Positions 16,326 through 25,465 of a DNA stretch of 61,421 nt are shown one piece after another (within the stretch, counting starts at the first letter, position 1; the number at the start of each line of letters is the position of its first letter). Location: contig NZ_FOFV01000031.1 in the NCBI RefSeq assembly GCF_900111005.1, positions 1 through 61,421 of the forward strand, read 5' to 3'. The position numbers and the translations under genes were made by a program. The notes beneath the pieces are model-generated. The model saw only the letters and a program-made list of their open reading frames with translations. It did not search any database and was not told where the DNA came from. This DNA is from Lentzea albida. Its GTDB lineage: Bacteria; Actinomycetota; Actinomycetes; Mycobacteriales; Pseudonocardiaceae.

Positions 16326-17462
16326 GCGTGGCGGCCTCCCGGCCGCTGCCCTGAGCATCGCCGTCACGAGGCCGGAACTGATCGTGCCCGCTCCCAGGCC
16401 GATCTCGACGAGCTCGTCGAAGGCATGCCGGTCGTCACGTGCCGCGGCCGTGGCCAGGTCCACGAGGGCGGGCGCGCGGGTAAGCAGGGCGAGGGCATCG
16501 GTGTGCCGCAGGTGTCTGCCGAGAAGACGGCGCAACGACAGCCGGTAGTGCGCGGCGGGATCCGCTGTCGTCGCGGCCGCACCGGCGAGGGCTCCGGACA
16601 GGACGGCGTAGTAGATCCCCTCGCCCGTGAGCGGGTTGATCAGCGAGGCCGCGTCCCCGGCCAGCAGCACGCGACCGCGGCCGACATCCGGCCTGCCCGG
16701 CGACAACGGCAGCCGGTGCCCGCGCAGCGCCAGCGGAGGGCAGCCGGGCAGCAACACGTGCAGGCGTTCCGTCAGATGCGCTCGCGTCGGCGGACCGGTG
16801 CGGATGAGCTCGCCGTAGCCGACGTTCGCGGTGCCGTCACCGACGGGGAAGACCCAGGCGTACGCGGGCCAGTGCGCGGTGGCCATCACGAGCCGCTGCT
16901 CCTGCTCCGGCCACGGGTCCGCGCTCGTGTACCCGCGCAGTGCGATGGCGGTGGTGCCCGGTCTGGCGGTCCTGGCTCCGCTTCGCCGTCGTACGACCGA
17001 CTCCGCGCCGTCCGCGCCGATGACCGTGCGGGCGTGGAACCGCCCGTCGACCTCGACGCCGTCCGCCACCGCGACGAGCGAGCGCACCCGGTGCCGGCGC
17101 AGCCGCGCACCCGCCTCCTGGGCAGCCGCGACGAGTCGCGCGTCGAGCAGCGCGCGGGGGACGACCGAGGTGGGGCGCGCGAACCCCCTGGCGGCCGTCA
17201 CGCCGCTCGGCGCGGTCAGCCGCAGGCCGAGGACGGGGGCCGTGCCGGCGGTGAGAGCGCCGACGTCCACGCCGAGCCCGCCCAGGACGTCCAGCGCGTG
17301 CGGTGCGACCCCGTCGCCGCAGACCTTGTCGCGCGGGAACTCCGCGGCGTCCAGCAGCAGCACGCGGGCGTCCGGGTCGGCGCGCAACGCCGCCAGGGCG
17401 GCCGTGGAGCCCGCGGGCCCGGCGCCGACGACGACCAGGTCCCACCGGTCGCGCGCGGCCAT
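16311..17462 (-). CDS. FAD-dependent reductase, geranylgeranyl reductase-like
   Basis: 383 aa. N-terminal dinucleotide-binding VVVGAGPAGSTAA (residues ~9-21), the family signature DKVCGDGVAPHALDVLG, and the FAD-binding GRVLLAGDAASLINPLTGEG. Geranylgeranyl reductase-type enzymes saturate prenyl double bonds. Here it is last in the PKS operon, its ATG overlapping the preceding stop by one base. With the UbiA gene this suggests partial reduction of an attached prenyl chain. A phenolic hydroxylase role is the alternative. Confidence 0.75.
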   Translation of the reverse strand: MAARDRWDLVVVGAGPAGSTAALAALRADPDARVLLLDAAEFPRDKVCGDGVAPHALDVLGGLGVDVGALTAGTAPVLGLRLTAPSGVTAARGFARPTSVVPRALLDARLVAAAQEAGARLRRHRVRSLVAVADGVEVDGRFHARTVIGADGAESVVRRRSGARTARPGTTAIALRGYTSADPWPEQEQRLVMATAHWPAYAWVFPVGDGTANVGYGELIRTGPPTRAHLTERLHVLLPGCPPLALRGHRLPLSPGRPDVGRGRVLLAGDAASLINPLTGEGIYYAVLSGALAGAAATTADPAAHYRLSLRRLLGRHLRHTDALALLTRAPALVDLATAAARDDRHAFDELVEIGLGAGTISSGLVTAMLRAAAGRPPRSPRR

Positions 17463-18488
17463 CAGCGAGCCAGCTGGTCGACCGCGGCGGCGAACAGCCA
17501 CGGCGCGCGGACCGCGGCGGGAACGATCCGGCGCCCGAGCACCGGCCGGTTCCTGGCCCACAGCAGCGACTCCGTCAGCCAGCGGGACCGGCGCGACGTG
17601 CGCGCCCAGGCGCGGTCGTAGTCCGCCGGACGCCCGGCGGACAGGCAGCGGACGAGCTCGGCCCCGGTCGTCAGCGCCAGGGCGAGCCCCTCGCCGGTCA
17701 GCGCGTCGACGTAGCCCGCCGCGTCGCCCGCCAGCAGCACGCGTCCGGCGACCCGGCCGGTGGTCCGCTGCCTCAACGGCCCTCCTCCGCGCACGGTCGA
17801 GACCGGTGCCGCACCGGCCAGCCGCTCCGCCAGCTCGGGGAAAGCGGCGAGCTGCTCGGTGAAGCCGCCCCGGACCGGCGACAGGATCGCGACGCCGACG
17901 GTGTCCGGTGCCACCGGTGTCACATAGGCCTCCGACCGGGGCGCCCACGTCACCTCCACCCCATCGCTCCAGGGCGAAGTGGCGCCGCAGCCCCCAGCGC
18001 GGCGAGGAGGTCCTGCCCGGCGAGCGCAGGCCGACGAGAGCGCGGATCGGCGAGTGCAGACCGTCCGCGGCGACGAGGTAGCGCGCCCGCAACGCCCCGG
18101 CCCGCACGTGGTCGTCGTGCTGGAGGACGTCGGTGACCGGCGTGTCCAGCACAGGTATCCCGGCACGGCGGACTGCCTCGCCGAGCGCGTCGTGCAGCCG
18201 GACGCGGCGAACTCCCCGTCCGGCGCCACAGCGGAACGGCGCGTGCGCCGTCAGAGGTCCCTGCCGGTAGGTGATGCCGTCGATCGGGTGGCCGGGCGGG
18301 TCCACCCCGAGCGCGGCCAGTGCGCGCACGGCACCGGGCATCAGCCCTTCCCCGCAGGCCTTGTCGAGCACACCGGGCCTCCTCTCGCACACCAGCACGT
18401 CCATGCCGGCCTGGGCGCAGCCCAGCGCGACGGCGAGCCCCGCCGGGCCCCCGCCGGCCACCAGGACGTCGTGCACCCGGTCAGACAC
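17462..18488 (-). pseudogene. FAD-dependent monooxygenase, frameshifted
   Basis: Starts GTG 18488 with HDVLVAGGGPAGLAVALGCA and DKACGEGLMPGAVRALAALG. After RRHFALE (near 17975) the frame must change to continue SDGVEVTWAPRSEAY and then GRVLLAGDAAGYVDALTGEG to the stop at 17462. Without the shift the frame runs into the next gene and mimics a 725-aa fusion. The likely original role is ring hydroxylation of a type III PKS product, as SrsC-type flavoproteins do. It may be a true loss or a sequence error. Confidence 0.75.
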
Positions 18489-18999
18489 GGACCGACCGCA
18501 ACGCGTCGTTCTCCGCGCGGACGCGGACCGCCAGCAGACCCGCGTTCAGCACGGTGAAGACCGACGCGGTCAGCCACGCGCCGTGCACCAAGGGCAGTGC
18601 GAAGCCCTCGACCACGACCGCGACGTAGTTCGGGTGCGGGAACAGGCGGTACGGACCGCCGGTCACGAGCGGAAGCCCCGGCACGACGACGATCCGGGTG
18701 TTCCACTGACGTCCGAGCGTCCGGACGCACCACCACCGCAGGACCTGGGACAGTACGACGAGCGCGAGCATCGGCCAGCCCAGCGCGGGCACGAAGGCGC
18801 GGCCGGACAGCCAGACCTCGGCCAGGCACCCGGCCAGCAGGCCGGTGTGCAGCACGACCATGAACGGGTAGTGCGCGAACCCCGACTCCCGCCCGCCGCG
18901 GGCGAGGCTCCACGCCAGGTTCCTCTTCGCGACGACCAGCTCGGCCAGCCGCTCGGCCGCGACGAGGCCGACCAGCACCGAGTACCACGCCTGGCTCAC
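18481..18999 (-). CDS. Isoprenylcysteine carboxyl methyltransferase-family membrane methyltransferase (SrsB-like)
   Basis: 172 aa with four to five hydrophobic helices and the C-terminal SAM-binding signature GGPYRLFPHPNYVAVVVEG. ICMT-family enzymes next to type III PKS genes (SrsB type) O-methylate alkylresorcinols rather than proteins. GTG 18999 overlaps the PKS stop (GTGA), and its own stop overlaps the next gene by 8 bases. Confidence 0.85.
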   Translation of the reverse strand: MSQAWYSVLVGLVAAERLAELVVAKRNLAWSLARGGRESGFAHYPFMVVLHTGLLAGCLAEVWLSGRAFVPALGWPMLALVVLSQVLRWWCVRTLGRQWNTRIVVVPGLPLVTGGPYRLFPHPNYVAVVVEGFALPLVHGAWLTASVFTVLNAGLLAVRVRAENDALRSVRV

Positions 19000-20063
19000 C
19001 ACCTCAGCAGCACCAGCTCGGCGCAGAAGCCCGGCCCCATCGCCATCACCACGCCCCAGTCGCCCGGGGCGGCGGGCCGGGCCGCGAGCGTGTCCGCGAA
19101 GACGTGCAGCACGGACGCCGAGGACAGGTTCCCTATCTCGTGCAACGACCGCCAGGTCATCGCGAGGTCCTGCTCGTCGAGGCCGAGCACCGACTGGATG
19201 GCCTCGATGACCTTCGGCCCACCGGGGTGGCAGATCCAGCGCGCGATGTCGCCGACCTCCAGACCGTGTGGTGCCAACAGGTTCTTGACGTCGTCGGCGA
19301 GGTGCTCGCGCACCAGCTCGGGGACCTCGGCGCCCAGCACGATCTTCAGTCCGGTGCTTCCGACGTCCCACCCCATCGCGCGTTCGGAGTCCGCGTACAG
19401 GTGGCTCAGCGAGTCCACGACCTGGGGACCGGCCGTGGCGCCGATGTGCTCGGAGCCGACAGCGACGACGGCCGCGGCGCCGTCGCCGAAGAGACCCGAG
19501 GCGATCATGTTGGCAGCGCTGGGATCCTGCCGTTGCACGGTCAGCGAGCACAGCTCGACCGAAACGAGCATCGCGACCGAGCCTGGCCAGCCGCGCAGGA
19601 AGTCGTGCAGCCGCGCGACTCCCGCCGCGCCAGCCAGACAGCCGAGGCCGATGATCGGGATCCGCTTCACGTCCGGCCGCAGGCCGATGCGCGCCGCGAT
19701 CCGGGCGTCGAGGGAGGGCACCGCGATCCCGGTGACGGTCGTGGACACGGTGAGGTCCACATCGGACGGTCGCAGTCCCGCGTCCGCGAGCGCCGCCAGT
19801 GCGGCCTCACAGCCGAGATCGACCGCGACGGAGAGGAAAGCGTCGTTGGCCGCGGTGAAACCGTCGAGCTCGTCGTACCGCTCGATGGCCAGTGCGAGGT
19901 GCCGCGACCCGACGCGGGCGCTGCTGTGGAAGCGCGAGACCACCGCGCGGGAAGCGGAGTCCGGCAGACATAATCGGGCGAACAGGTTTGTCAGCCTTGC
20001 CTGGGGGTAGCGGTGCGGCGGAAGAACTCCGTGCACCGCCGAAATTGTCGTCACCCCTGTCAC
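18996..20063 (-). CDS. Type III polyketide synthase (alkylresorcinol/alkylpyrone type)
   Basis: 355 aa from GTG 20063 (GGAAG six bases upstream). The Cys-His-Asn triad is visible: Cys142 in GLGCLAGAAG, His279 in CHPGGPKV, Asn312 in IGNLSSASVL. It condenses a fatty acyl starter with malonyl-CoA to make resorcinols or pyrones. It heads an overlapped operon with a methyltransferase and two flavoenzymes, divergent from UbiA only 27 bases away. The layout resembles srsABC plus prenylation genes. Confidence 0.9.
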   Translation of the reverse strand: MTGVTTISAVHGVLPPHRYPQARLTNLFARLCLPDSASRAVVSRFHSSARVGSRHLALAIERYDELDGFTAANDAFLSVAVDLGCEAALAALADAGLRPSDVDLTVSTTVTGIAVPSLDARIAARIGLRPDVKRIPIIGLGCLAGAAGVARLHDFLRGWPGSVAMLVSVELCSLTVQRQDPSAANMIASGLFGDGAAAVVAVGSEHIGATAGPQVVDSLSHLYADSERAMGWDVGSTGLKIVLGAEVPELVREHLADDVKNLLAPHGLEVGDIARWICHPGGPKVIEAIQSVLGLDEQDLAMTWRSLHEIGNLSSASVLHVFADTLAARPAAPGDWGVVMAMGPGFCAELVLLRW

Positions 20064-20090
20064 GGTACGGCTTCCGCCTACACTCGGCAG

Positions 20091-20942
20091 ATGAGCGGCA
20101 CAGCGATCCACCGCCGGAAGTCGTTGCGACTACTGCAAGGTCTGGCACGCGCGTGTCATCCCCTTCCCGGTCTCGCCGTCACGGTGGTGGCGGTCCTGCT
20201 CGGACTGGGCGCCGGGGCCGACGGCCCGCGCGCCGCGCTGCTCGGTGCCGCGGTGCTCACGGGCCAGCTGTCGATCGGCTGGTCCAACGACTGGATCGAC
20301 GCCGCACGCGATCGCGCCGCCGGGCGCGTGGACAAACCCGCTGCCGCGGGAGAGGTTCCGGTGTCCGCGGTCGCGGCCGCCGCGGTCGCGGCGGCGCTGG
20401 CGACGGTCGTGTCGTCGTTGTCGCTGGGTTGGTTCGCCGGTGTCGTGCTGCTGCTGAGCGTCGCGGGCGGCTGGGCGTACAACCTCGGTCTCAAGAGCAC
20501 CGCCTTCTCCGGTGCCGCCTACCTGTTCTCGTTCGCCGCGCTGACGATCGGTGTGCACGCGGCGGGGCCGGGCGGGACGTGGCCGCCCTGGTGGGTGCCG
20601 GTGACGGGCGCGCTGCTCGGGTTCGGGGCGCACTTCGCCAACGTGCTCCCGGATCTGCGCGCGGACGCGGAGACCGGTGTCCGGGGCCTGCCCCACCGGC
20701 TCGGTCCGCGCACGGGGGTGATCGTCATGGCGGGAGCCCTCGCCACGGCGTCGGTCGTGCTGGGCCTCGCTCCCGCCGGGGCGTCGGCGCTCTACTCGGC
20801 GGTCGTGGTGACGACCGGGGTCGCGTTGGCCGTCGTCACGACCGCCGCCGCGATCCGCGCGCCGCACAGCGCGATCGCGTTCCGGCTGACCGTCGCGATC
20901 GCGCTGCTGGACGTGGTGCTGCTGCTCACCGTGAGCACCTGA
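20091..20942 (+). CDS. UbiA-family prenyltransferase
   Basis: 283 aa with about eight transmembrane helices. The first Asp-rich motif is NDWIDAARDR, the second is DLRADAETG. Both bind prenyl diphosphate through magnesium. It likely prenylates the resorcinol/quinol made by the divergent PKS operon. ATG 20091 has no ribosome site and TACACT lies seven bases upstream, so a leaderless transcript is plausible. It ends 3 bases from the convergent transaldolase gene. Confidence 0.88.
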   Translation: MSGTAIHRRKSLRLLQGLARACHPLPGLAVTVVAVLLGLGAGADGPRAALLGAAVLTGQLSIGWSNDWIDAARDRAAGRVDKPAAAGEVPVSAVAAAAVAAALATVVSSLSLGWFAGVVLLLSVAGGWAYNLGLKSTAFSGAAYLFSFAALTIGVHAAGPGGTWPPWWVPVTGALLGFGAHFANVLPDLRADAETGVRGLPHRLGPRTGVIVMAGALATASVVLGLAPAGASALYSAVVVTTGVALAVVTTAAAIRAPHSAIAFRLTVAIALLDVVLLLTVST

Positions 20943-20945
20943 CGG

Positions 20946-22088
20946 CTATCTTCCGTGAGGCACGGGAGCGGCCAGGTCGCGGCTGAGCTCGCCGCGGACG
21001 GTCTCCGCGAGCTCGTCCCAGCTGTCGACGAACTTGCGGACGCCCTGGCGTTCCAGCTCGTCGGTGACCTCGCGGTAGTCGATTCCGAGCAGCGCGATCT
21101 CGCTGAGCACGTCCTGGGCCGGACCGTAGACCTCTTCTAGCACGACGGGGGTCACGTTGCCGTGGTCGGCGAACGCCTCGAGCGTCGGTCCCGGCATGGT
21201 GTTGACGGTGCCCGGGATGGCGAGTTCGGACACGTACATCGTGTCCGGGTATGCGGGGTTCTTCACCCCCGTGGAGGCCCACAGCGGTCGTTGCGGCCGT
21301 GCTCCCGACGCGGCCAGGTCGCGCCAGCGTCGCGTGGCCAGGCTCGTCACGTGGACCTCGTGGGCGAGACGGGCGTTGGCGATCGCCGCCCTGCCCTTGG
21401 CCGCGAGCGCGCGGTCGGTGCCGATGGCGTCGAGACGCGCGTCGATCTCGGTGTCCACACGGGACACGAAGAACGAGGCGACCGAGTGGATGCCGGCCAG
21501 GTCGAGCCCGTTGAGGCGAGCCGTCTCCAGGCCGGTGAGGTAGGCGTCGACCACCTCCCGGTACCGGTCGAGGGAGAAGATGAGCGTGACGTTGACGCTG
21601 ATGCCCTCGCCGATGACCGCGGTGATCGCGTCGAGCCCCGCCGTGGTGGCCGGGATCTTGATGAGCAGGTTCGGCTCGTCGACGGCCGACCAGAGCAGAC
21701 GGGCGCGGTCGATGGTCGCCTGGGTGTCGTGGGCGAGGCCGGGGTCGACCTCCAGCGACACCCTGCCGTCGACGCCGTCCGTGCGGTCGTACACCGGTCG
21801 CAGGACGTGGCAGGCCTCCCGCACGTCGTCGGTGGTGATGGCGAAGACCGTGTCCTCGATGCTCGCCTCCACCTCCGCGAGCCGTCTGAGCTGCCGCGTG
21901 TAGCGCTCTCCCCGTTCCAGCGCTGACGCGAAGATGGTCGGGTTGGTCGTGATGCCGACGACGCCGCGGTCCGCGATCAGCGCCTGCAGCCTGCCCCCGG
22001 ACAACAGCTCGCGGGACAGGTCGTCGAGCCAGATCGACACGCCTGCGGCGGCGAGTTCGGTGAGCGGGTGGTCGTGGCCCGTGGCCAT
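20946..22088 (-). CDS. tal: Transaldolase
   Basis: 380 aa. SIWLDDLSRELL at the start, GITTNPTIFASAL, and the Schiff-base lysine in NLLIKIPATTAGL. It transfers dihydroxyacetone units in the non-oxidative pentose phosphate pathway. It follows transketolase with 30 bases between, the common actinobacterial tkt-tal order. Confidence 0.95.
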   Translation of the reverse strand: MATGHDHPLTELAAAGVSIWLDDLSRELLSGGRLQALIADRGVVGITTNPTIFASALERGERYTRQLRRLAEVEASIEDTVFAITTDDVREACHVLRPVYDRTDGVDGRVSLEVDPGLAHDTQATIDRARLLWSAVDEPNLLIKIPATTAGLDAITAVIGEGISVNVTLIFSLDRYREVVDAYLTGLETARLNGLDLAGIHSVASFFVSRVDTEIDARLDAIGTDRALAAKGRAAIANARLAHEVHVTSLATRRWRDLAASGARPQRPLWASTGVKNPAYPDTMYVSELAIPGTVNTMPGPTLEAFADHGNVTPVVLEEVYGPAQDVLSEIALLGIDYREVTDELERQGVRKFVDSWDELAETVRGELSRDLAAPVPHGR

Positions 22089-22118
22089 GGTGCCTCCGTG
22101 GTCGGAAATCCTCGTGGT

Positions 22119-24327
22119 TCAGGCAGGACGGTCGCCGGTGCCGCCGGTGGTGGGCGCGGAACTGCGCTGCACACCTCCCGGACGGACCGACGTGACCGCG
22201 TCGCGCAGGCAGTCGTGCGCGGCCTCGGCGACCGCGGTGGCGGTGATGCCGAACTCCTCGTAGAGGCGCCGGTAGTCGGCGGAGGCACCGAAGTGTTCGA
22301 GCGACACCACGCGTCCCGCGTCGCCGACGATGTCGCGCCAGCCCTGGGCGACCGCGGCCTCGACGCTCACGCGGGCGCGCACGCCCGGCGGGAGCACTTC
22401 GTCCTGATAGGACAGTTCCTGTGCGGCGAACCACTCGCGGCAGGGCATCGAGACCACGCGGGCCCCGACACCGTCCTCGGCGAGCAGCTCGCGGGCGTCG
22501 AGGGCGATCTGCACCTCGGACCCGGTGGCGACCAGGATCACGTCCGGCGACTCGGAGCCGGCGAGGACGTAGCCGCCGCGCGCGGCACCCTCCGCCGGCG
22601 CCAGGCCACCGGGCCCGCGGTCGAGCACCGGAACGTCCTGCCGCGTCAGGACCAGACCGGCGGGACGGGTGCGGTGCTCCAGGATCTGCCGCCAGCAGAC
22701 CGCGGTCTCGTTGGCGTCCGCCGGGCGCACGACGTCGAGACCGGGGATCGCGCGCAGCGCGGCGAGGTGCTCGACCGGCTGGTGGGTCGGTCCGTCCTCC
22801 CCCCAGTCCGATCGAGTCGTGGGTCCACACGTAGGTGACCGGCAGCTGCATGAGCGCGGCCAGCCGGATCGCGGGCCGCTGGTAGTCGCTGAAGACCAGG
22901 AACGTGCCGCCGTACGGACGGGTCAGGCTCTGCAACGCGATGCCGTTGAGCGCCGCGGCCATCGCGTGTTCCCGGATGCCGAAGTGCAGCGTGCGCCCGT
23001 AGGGGCCGCCCTGCCACTTCGTGGTCTGCTTGCCCACCGGGACGAACGACGGTTCGCCGTCCATCGTGGTGTTGTTGCTCCCCGCCAGATCGGCCGATCC
23101 GCCCCACAGCTCCGGCAGCACGGGCGCCAGTGCCGAGAGGACCTCCCCCGACGCCGTGCGGGTCGCCATTCCCCCCGGATCTGCGGGGAAGACCGGCAGG
23201 GCGTCGGTCCAGCCCTCGGGAAACCGCTGATCGCGCAACCGGTCGAGCAGCTCGGCGCGGTCCGGGTTCTCGGTGCGCCAGCGCGTGTAGCCGGCTTCCC
23301 AGCGCTCGTGTGCGGCCGCACCGCGGTCCAGCACCCGGCGAGCGTGCGCGAGCACCTCGTCCTCCACCGCGAAGCTCCGCTCCGGGTCGAAGCCGAGCAG
23401 GGTCTTGACGGCGGCGACCTCGTCGGCGCCGAGCGCGGAACCGTGCGCCTTGCCGGTGTCGCGCAGGGTGGGCGCGGGCCAGCCGATGATGGTGCGCAGC
23501 ACGATCAGGGACGGACGTCCGGTGTCGGCCTTGGCCTCCTCGACCGCGGCGAGGACCGCGTCCACGTCCTCGACGTAGCGGCCGGTGCTCGTCCAGTCGA
23601 CGGACTGGACGTGCCAGCCGCAGGCGGCGAAGCGGCCGGCCACGTCCTCGCTGAAGGAGATGCCGGTGTCGTCCTCGATGGAGATGTGGTTCGCGTCGTA
23701 GAACGCCACGAGGTTCCCGAGCTCCTGGTGACCGGCGAGCGAGGCGGCCTCGGCGGTGACGCCCTCCATCAGGTCGCCGTCGGAGGCGAGGACGTACACG
23801 TGGTGGTCGAACGGGCTCTGTCCCGGCGCCGCGTCCGGGTCGAGCAGTCCGCGTTCGCGCCGCGCGGCGAGCGCCATCCCCACCGCACTGGCGAACCCCT
23901 GCCCGAGCGGACCGGTGGTGATCTCCACACCGCGCGTGTGCCGGTGCTCGGGATGGCCCGGTGTGGCGGAGTTCCAGGTGCGCAACGAGGCCAGGTCGGT
24001 CAGCTCCAGCCCGTACCCGCTCAGGTAGAGCTGCGCGTACAGCGTCAGGCTCGTGTGGCCGCACGACAGGACGAACCGGTCGCGGCCGAGCCACTGGTCG
24101 TCGGCGGGGTCGTGCCGCATCACCTGCTGGAACAGCAGGTACGCGAGCGGTGCCAGGCTCATCGCGGTCCCGGGGTGCCCGTTTCCCGCGCGTTGGACGG
24201 CGTCGGCGGCGACCACCCGGATCGTGTCCACGGCACGGACGTCCGCGTCGGTCCAGCCCGCGGCCTGCGCGACTGGCGGGGACAACGACGGGTCGCGGCT
24301 CAGTGGTGCGGTGGCCGTGCGAGTCAT
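22119..24327 (-). pseudogene. tkt: Transketolase with a single-base frameshift
   Basis: Start ATG 24327. The TPP domain (DTIRVVAADAVQRAGNGHPG, SDGDLMEG) and the start of the pyrimidine domain are intact to THDSIGLG. A C6 run at 22799-22804 then shifts the frame. With one base fewer the protein continues EDGPTHQPVEHLAA and reaches the stop at 22119, about 735 aa in all, the family length. Since tkt is a core gene, an assembly or sequencing error in the homopolymer is likely, but a second functional copy cannot be excluded. Confidence 0.9.
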
Positions 24328-24460
24328 GTGTCTCGAACCTTCCCGGAACCGCGTGCGTCCCACGTGACTGGATCAACGAGGTCGCGGGTCCGGGCGGCTG
24401 TTGATGCTTCTCCCCGCGAATAGCCGGATTCCCGGCGGCCAAACGCGCAGGAGACGGCTC

Positions 24461-24491
24461 AGCCCCGCCGAGGTGACGCCACGGCGGGGCT
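24461..24491. terminator. GC-rich hairpin downstream of GNAT gene
   Basis: A 10-bp perfect stem (AGCCCCGCCG with its complement) and 11-base loop between the GNAT stop and the transketolase promoter region. There is no U-tract. Confidence 0.55.
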
Positions 24492-24541
24492 GCGGGAGTT
24501 CGGGGAGGGCGGGCGCGGGGAGACCGGGGAGGAGGTGCGGG

Positions 24542-25114
24542 TCAGTCGTCGCCGGGCGGGCGCAGCGACGGGGGCGCCGCCGAGTCGAGATCGGCCTGGC
24601 GGAGGCGGAACACCTGCAGTTCGACGCCGAAGTACTTCGTCGTCTCCCCCACCCAGTGCATGCCGTTGTTCCGCACGGTGGTGGCGGCGCGGGTGTTGCC
24701 CGGCCGCACGACGGCGAAGACCTCGTTCACGTCGTGGCGGAACGCCCACTCGGCGAGCGCGTGGGTCGCCTCGGTCGCGTAGCCGTTGCCCCACGCGTCG
24801 GGGCGGAGGTGCCAGCCGACCTCGAGGTCCTCCTCGCCCGGCGGCAGCGGCAGCAGGACCGCGCCGCCGATCAACTGACCGTCGGCGGTGCGTTCGACCG
24901 CCCACCGACCGGCCGCGGACGGCAGGCGGGCGTTCTCGGCGGCCCACTGCTGCAACAGCAACCGCATCGCCGCCTTGTCCGGGACGCGGTCCATCTCCGG
25001 GCTGAGCCAGCGGGTCACCTCCGCGTGCCCGTAGATCTCCAGAGCGGCCGGCGCGTCGTCGACCTGCCACGGGCGCAGCGTCAACCGCGCGGTGGTGAGG
25101 GTTTTCGCGGTCAT
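24542..25114 (-). CDS. GNAT-family N-acetyltransferase (RimJ/RimL-like)
   Basis: 190 aa. TARLTLRPWQVDDAPAALEI at the N-terminus, then EVGWHLRPDAWGNGYATEAT (acetyl-CoA-binding motif A with WGNGYATEA) and NTRAATTVRNNGMHWVG. It acetylates an amine; the substrate is unknown. ATG 25114 overlaps the stop of the small Cys-rich gene (ATGA). A 3'-truncated duplicate of both genes lies at 43571-43863. Confidence 0.85.
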   Translation of the reverse strand: MTAKTLTTARLTLRPWQVDDAPAALEIYGHAEVTRWLSPEMDRVPDKAAMRLLLQQWAAENARLPSAAGRWAVERTADGQLIGGAVLLPLPPGEEDLEVGWHLRPDAWGNGYATEATHALAEWAFRHDVNEVFAVVRPGNTRAATTVRNNGMHWVGETTKYFGVELQVFRLRQADLDSAAPPSLRPPGDD

Positions 25115-25275
25115 GGGCAGATGCAGCCGCGGGGCAGCGCGGACACCGTGGTGGCGGTGCAGTACCGCACACCGAGCGCGTCGTGCTCGGCCCAGGGGTG
25201 GGGACAGACGGCGCAGCTGCCGGTCGTGTCGGGCTGGTCGTCGACGTCGATGATCAGGGGTGTGGACATGGGCAT
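25111..25275 (-). CDS. 54-aa Cys/His-rich small protein, GNAT partner
   Basis: From ATG 25275 (GGAG six bases upstream): MPMSTPLIIDVDDQPDTTGS, then CAVCPHPWAEHDALGVRYC and a terminal CIC. CxxC, HPWxEH, C and CxC could bind zinc. Coupling to GNAT by ATGA and co-duplication with it support a functional link. Function is unknown. Confidence 0.65.
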   Translation of the reverse strand: MPMSTPLIIDVDDQPDTTGSCAVCPHPWAEHDALGVRYCTATTVSALPRGCICP

Positions 25276-25407
25276 GCGGAACTCCGATGAGCATGGGCAG
25301 GAACGGGGTGATGCCGGGCTGCGTGGTGCGCCCAAGGCGGCATCAGCTCGACCGCTGCTGCGCGACATGCCCTCGGTGACTCCACCCTACCTGGCCCCGC
25401 GCCACCC

Positions 25408-25432
25408 GTTTGCCCGCGGCGGCACCGGGTAA
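25408..25432 (+). promoter_or_regulatory. SigB/SigF-like promoter before antiporter gene
   Basis: GTTT (25408-25411), 15 bases, GGGTAA (25427-25432), about 33 bases before GTG 25466. This is a full match to the general-stress sigma pattern of actinobacteria at the positions that matter most. Confidence 0.6.
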
Positions 25433-25465
25433 CTGGGGCCTCCCAGCCCGAACGGACGGTGCACG

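Noticed and set aside
16311..18488. Open frame reading as a 725-aa two-flavoprotein fusion
   Set aside because: The middle is out-of-frame translation of the first flavoenzyme. The second enzyme has its own ATG at 17462, and a frameshift near 17975 explains the read-through.
20926..24363. Open frame reading as a 1145-aa transketolase fusion
   Set aside because: After the C6 run at 22799 it is out-of-frame translation of the tkt and tal genes.
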